DNA of 7,862 nt, from positions 1-7,862 of the forward strand of contig CAZNFR010000124.1 of NCBI GenBank assembly GCA_964572225.1, given 5' to 3'. A program made the translations under genes and the position numbers. Below, piece by piece: positions 7,269 to 7,862 of this stretch. The notes under the pieces were generated by a model. It ran no database searches, had not been told where the DNA came from, and saw only the letters and a list, made by a program, of their open reading frames with translations. Numbering within the stretch: position 1 is the stretch's first letter; each line of letters starts with the position of its first letter. Source of the DNA: CAZNFR01 sp964572225 (GTDB lineage: Bacteria; Bacteroidota; Bacteroidia; Bacteroidales; GCA-2748055).

Positions 7269-7588
7269 CTGAGCCCGAGAAGAAGAACTTTTAGGAGGAT
7301 TTTGAAGTATCCCTGTGAATAAAAATTCTTCATTCCCACGGTAAAATAAACAGGGATAATAAGAATTCCATAATAGAGAAAATTATCCTCTCCTTTCAGC
7401 AAGAGCTTTAGTGCGAATACCAGGGATAGAATCAAAAGCGCAAAGGAATGCATATTCAGACTGAAAATGAGATGCTCAATATAGTATCGTTTTCTTCGGA
7501 TATACAATAGTTGAAGCAAGAGGGCAAACACGGGCATGAGTAAAAAAAGTGCACAGGAAAGGTTGGTTAAAAAGCGGCTCAGGTCCAT
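7205..7588 (-). CDS. Short DUF3667-like integral membrane protein
   Basis: A 127-residue, strongly hydrophobic protein with about four membrane helices (approximately residues 10-29, 44-64, 72-86 and 95-124). The segment LLYIRRKRYYIEHLIFSLNMHSF resembles the conserved core of Bacteroidota DUF3667 proteins, where an E-H-L-x-F motif follows a helix. The function of that family is unknown. Typical members begin with a zinc ribbon (CxxC pairs) and are roughly twice this length. Here the ribbon is absent, and an in-frame stop (7610-7612) lies only seven codons upstream of the ATG. It is therefore either a compact variant or the surviving C-terminal part of a decayed gene; an 8-T run at 7590-7597 could also hide a frameshift. 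The 3' end overlaps the AraC gene tail-to-tail. The assignment rests on recall of the motif, not on a search. Confidence 0.72.
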   Translation of the reverse strand: MDLSRFLTNLSCALFLLMPVFALLLQLLYIRRKRYYIEHLIFSLNMHSFALLILSLVFALKLLLKGEDNFLYYGILIIPVYFTVGMKNFYSQGYFKILLKVLLLGLSYGFLLLIFLSTLAVLTLIWL

Positions 7589-7698
7589 CTTTTTTTTCGG
7601 GTGAATGGACTACAGCTTGACTGACTTATTCCTTTTCATGGAACCGGAAGGATTAAGGACTTCATTACTAAAAGGAAACTAAAATAAAGGAATTTCGA
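7589..7698. other. 110-bp intergenic spacer between two minus-strand genes
   Basis: No gene is seen here. An 8-bp perfect inverted repeat (TTCCTTTT at 7629-7636, AAAAGGAA at 7670-7677) has a 33-base loop. It is too A+T rich and too widely spaced to be a convincing terminator. No TAnnTTTG box was found on the minus strand, so the DUF3667-like gene may be read from the upstream hydrolase transcript. Confidence 0.35.
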
Positions 7699-7862
7699 TT
7701 ATCTTTCAAAATACAATTTTAGGAAGAGTGGGATGATTTCTGAGTCGATCCCCGAAGGCGAATTGGATAACCAGGCGATACCAAAATCCTGGGAGGGACA
7801 GATAAGCAGTTCCGACCGGAACCCTCTTACATACCCACCATGATAGGCAAAACGCCCCCCGT
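7699..7862 (-). CDS. Serine hydrolase, beta-lactamase family (C-terminal fragment, runs off window)
   Basis: Only the last 53 residues lie in the window, reading from 7860 down to a TAA at 7699-7701. The fragment contains FAYHGGYVRGFRS, then LLICPSQDFGIAWLSNS, and ends LFLKLYFER. This is the characteristic end of class C beta-lactamase/penicillin-binding-protein-like serine hydrolases: the HGG triad takes the place of the KTG motif beside the active site, and a strand ending in L-x-N-S follows. The catalytic SxxK and YxN motifs lie beyond the edge. Such proteins are usually exported peptidases or esterases; substrate and localisation cannot be told from this part. The DUF3667-like gene follows 110 bp downstream on the same strand. 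Confidence 0.75.
   Translation of the reverse strand, partial: GGRFAYHGGYVRGFRSELLICPSQDFGIAWLSNSPSGIDSEIIPLFLKLYFER

Noticed and set aside
7629..7677. 8-bp inverted repeat as an intrinsic terminator of the hydrolase gene
   Set aside because: A+T-rich stem with a 33-base loop; too weak and too open.

Overview
The window looks like a piece of a Bacteroidota chromosome. The strongest sign is a C-terminal type IX secretion (T9SS) sorting domain on the secreted beta-propeller protein. Three others agree: near-absence of Shine-Dalgarno sequences before the starts, promoter -7 boxes of the TAnnTTTG kind, and a DUF3667-like membrane protein. The lipoprotein sulfatase and the membrane-anchored AraC regulator also fit. 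The class cannot be fixed from sequence alone; a glycan-degrading member of Bacteroidales/Marinilabiliales, Flavobacteriia or Cytophagia is plausible.

Layout: 1-365 is an A+T-rich leader with no gene, carrying a cluster of CATAAAT/GTCAT repeats and one -7-like box. 366-2612 (+) is a large cytoplasmic TPR protein. 2665-4245 (+) is an exported lipoprotein sulfatase of the iduronate-2-sulfatase-like (S1_7-type) branch, probably co-transcribed with the TPR gene. 4250-5806 (-) is a secreted Asp-box beta-propeller protein with a T9SS sorting domain; it converges on the sulfatase with only 4 bases between the stops. 5807-6023 is the shared upstream region of two divergent genes and holds a near-perfect inverted repeat overlapping a perfect -7 box. 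6024-7268 (+) is a seven-helix membrane protein ending in an AraC-type DNA-binding domain. 7205-7588 (-) is a short DUF3667-like membrane protein whose 3' end overlaps the AraC gene by 64 bp. 7699-7862 (-) is the C-terminal end of a beta-lactamase-family serine hydrolase that runs off the right edge.

How the genes may work together (inference): the sulfatase (periplasm or cell surface) and the T9SS-exported propeller are both extracytoplasmic and sit side by side. A membrane-embedded AraC regulator is transcribed away from the propeller gene. This resembles a small locus for handling a sulfated glycan, sensed at the membrane. There is no SusC/SusD pair and no recognisable glycoside hydrolase, so it is not a canonical polysaccharide utilisation locus. 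The propeller's biochemical role and the regulator's ligand are unknown. No RNA gene, CRISPR array, insertion sequence or phage gene was seen.
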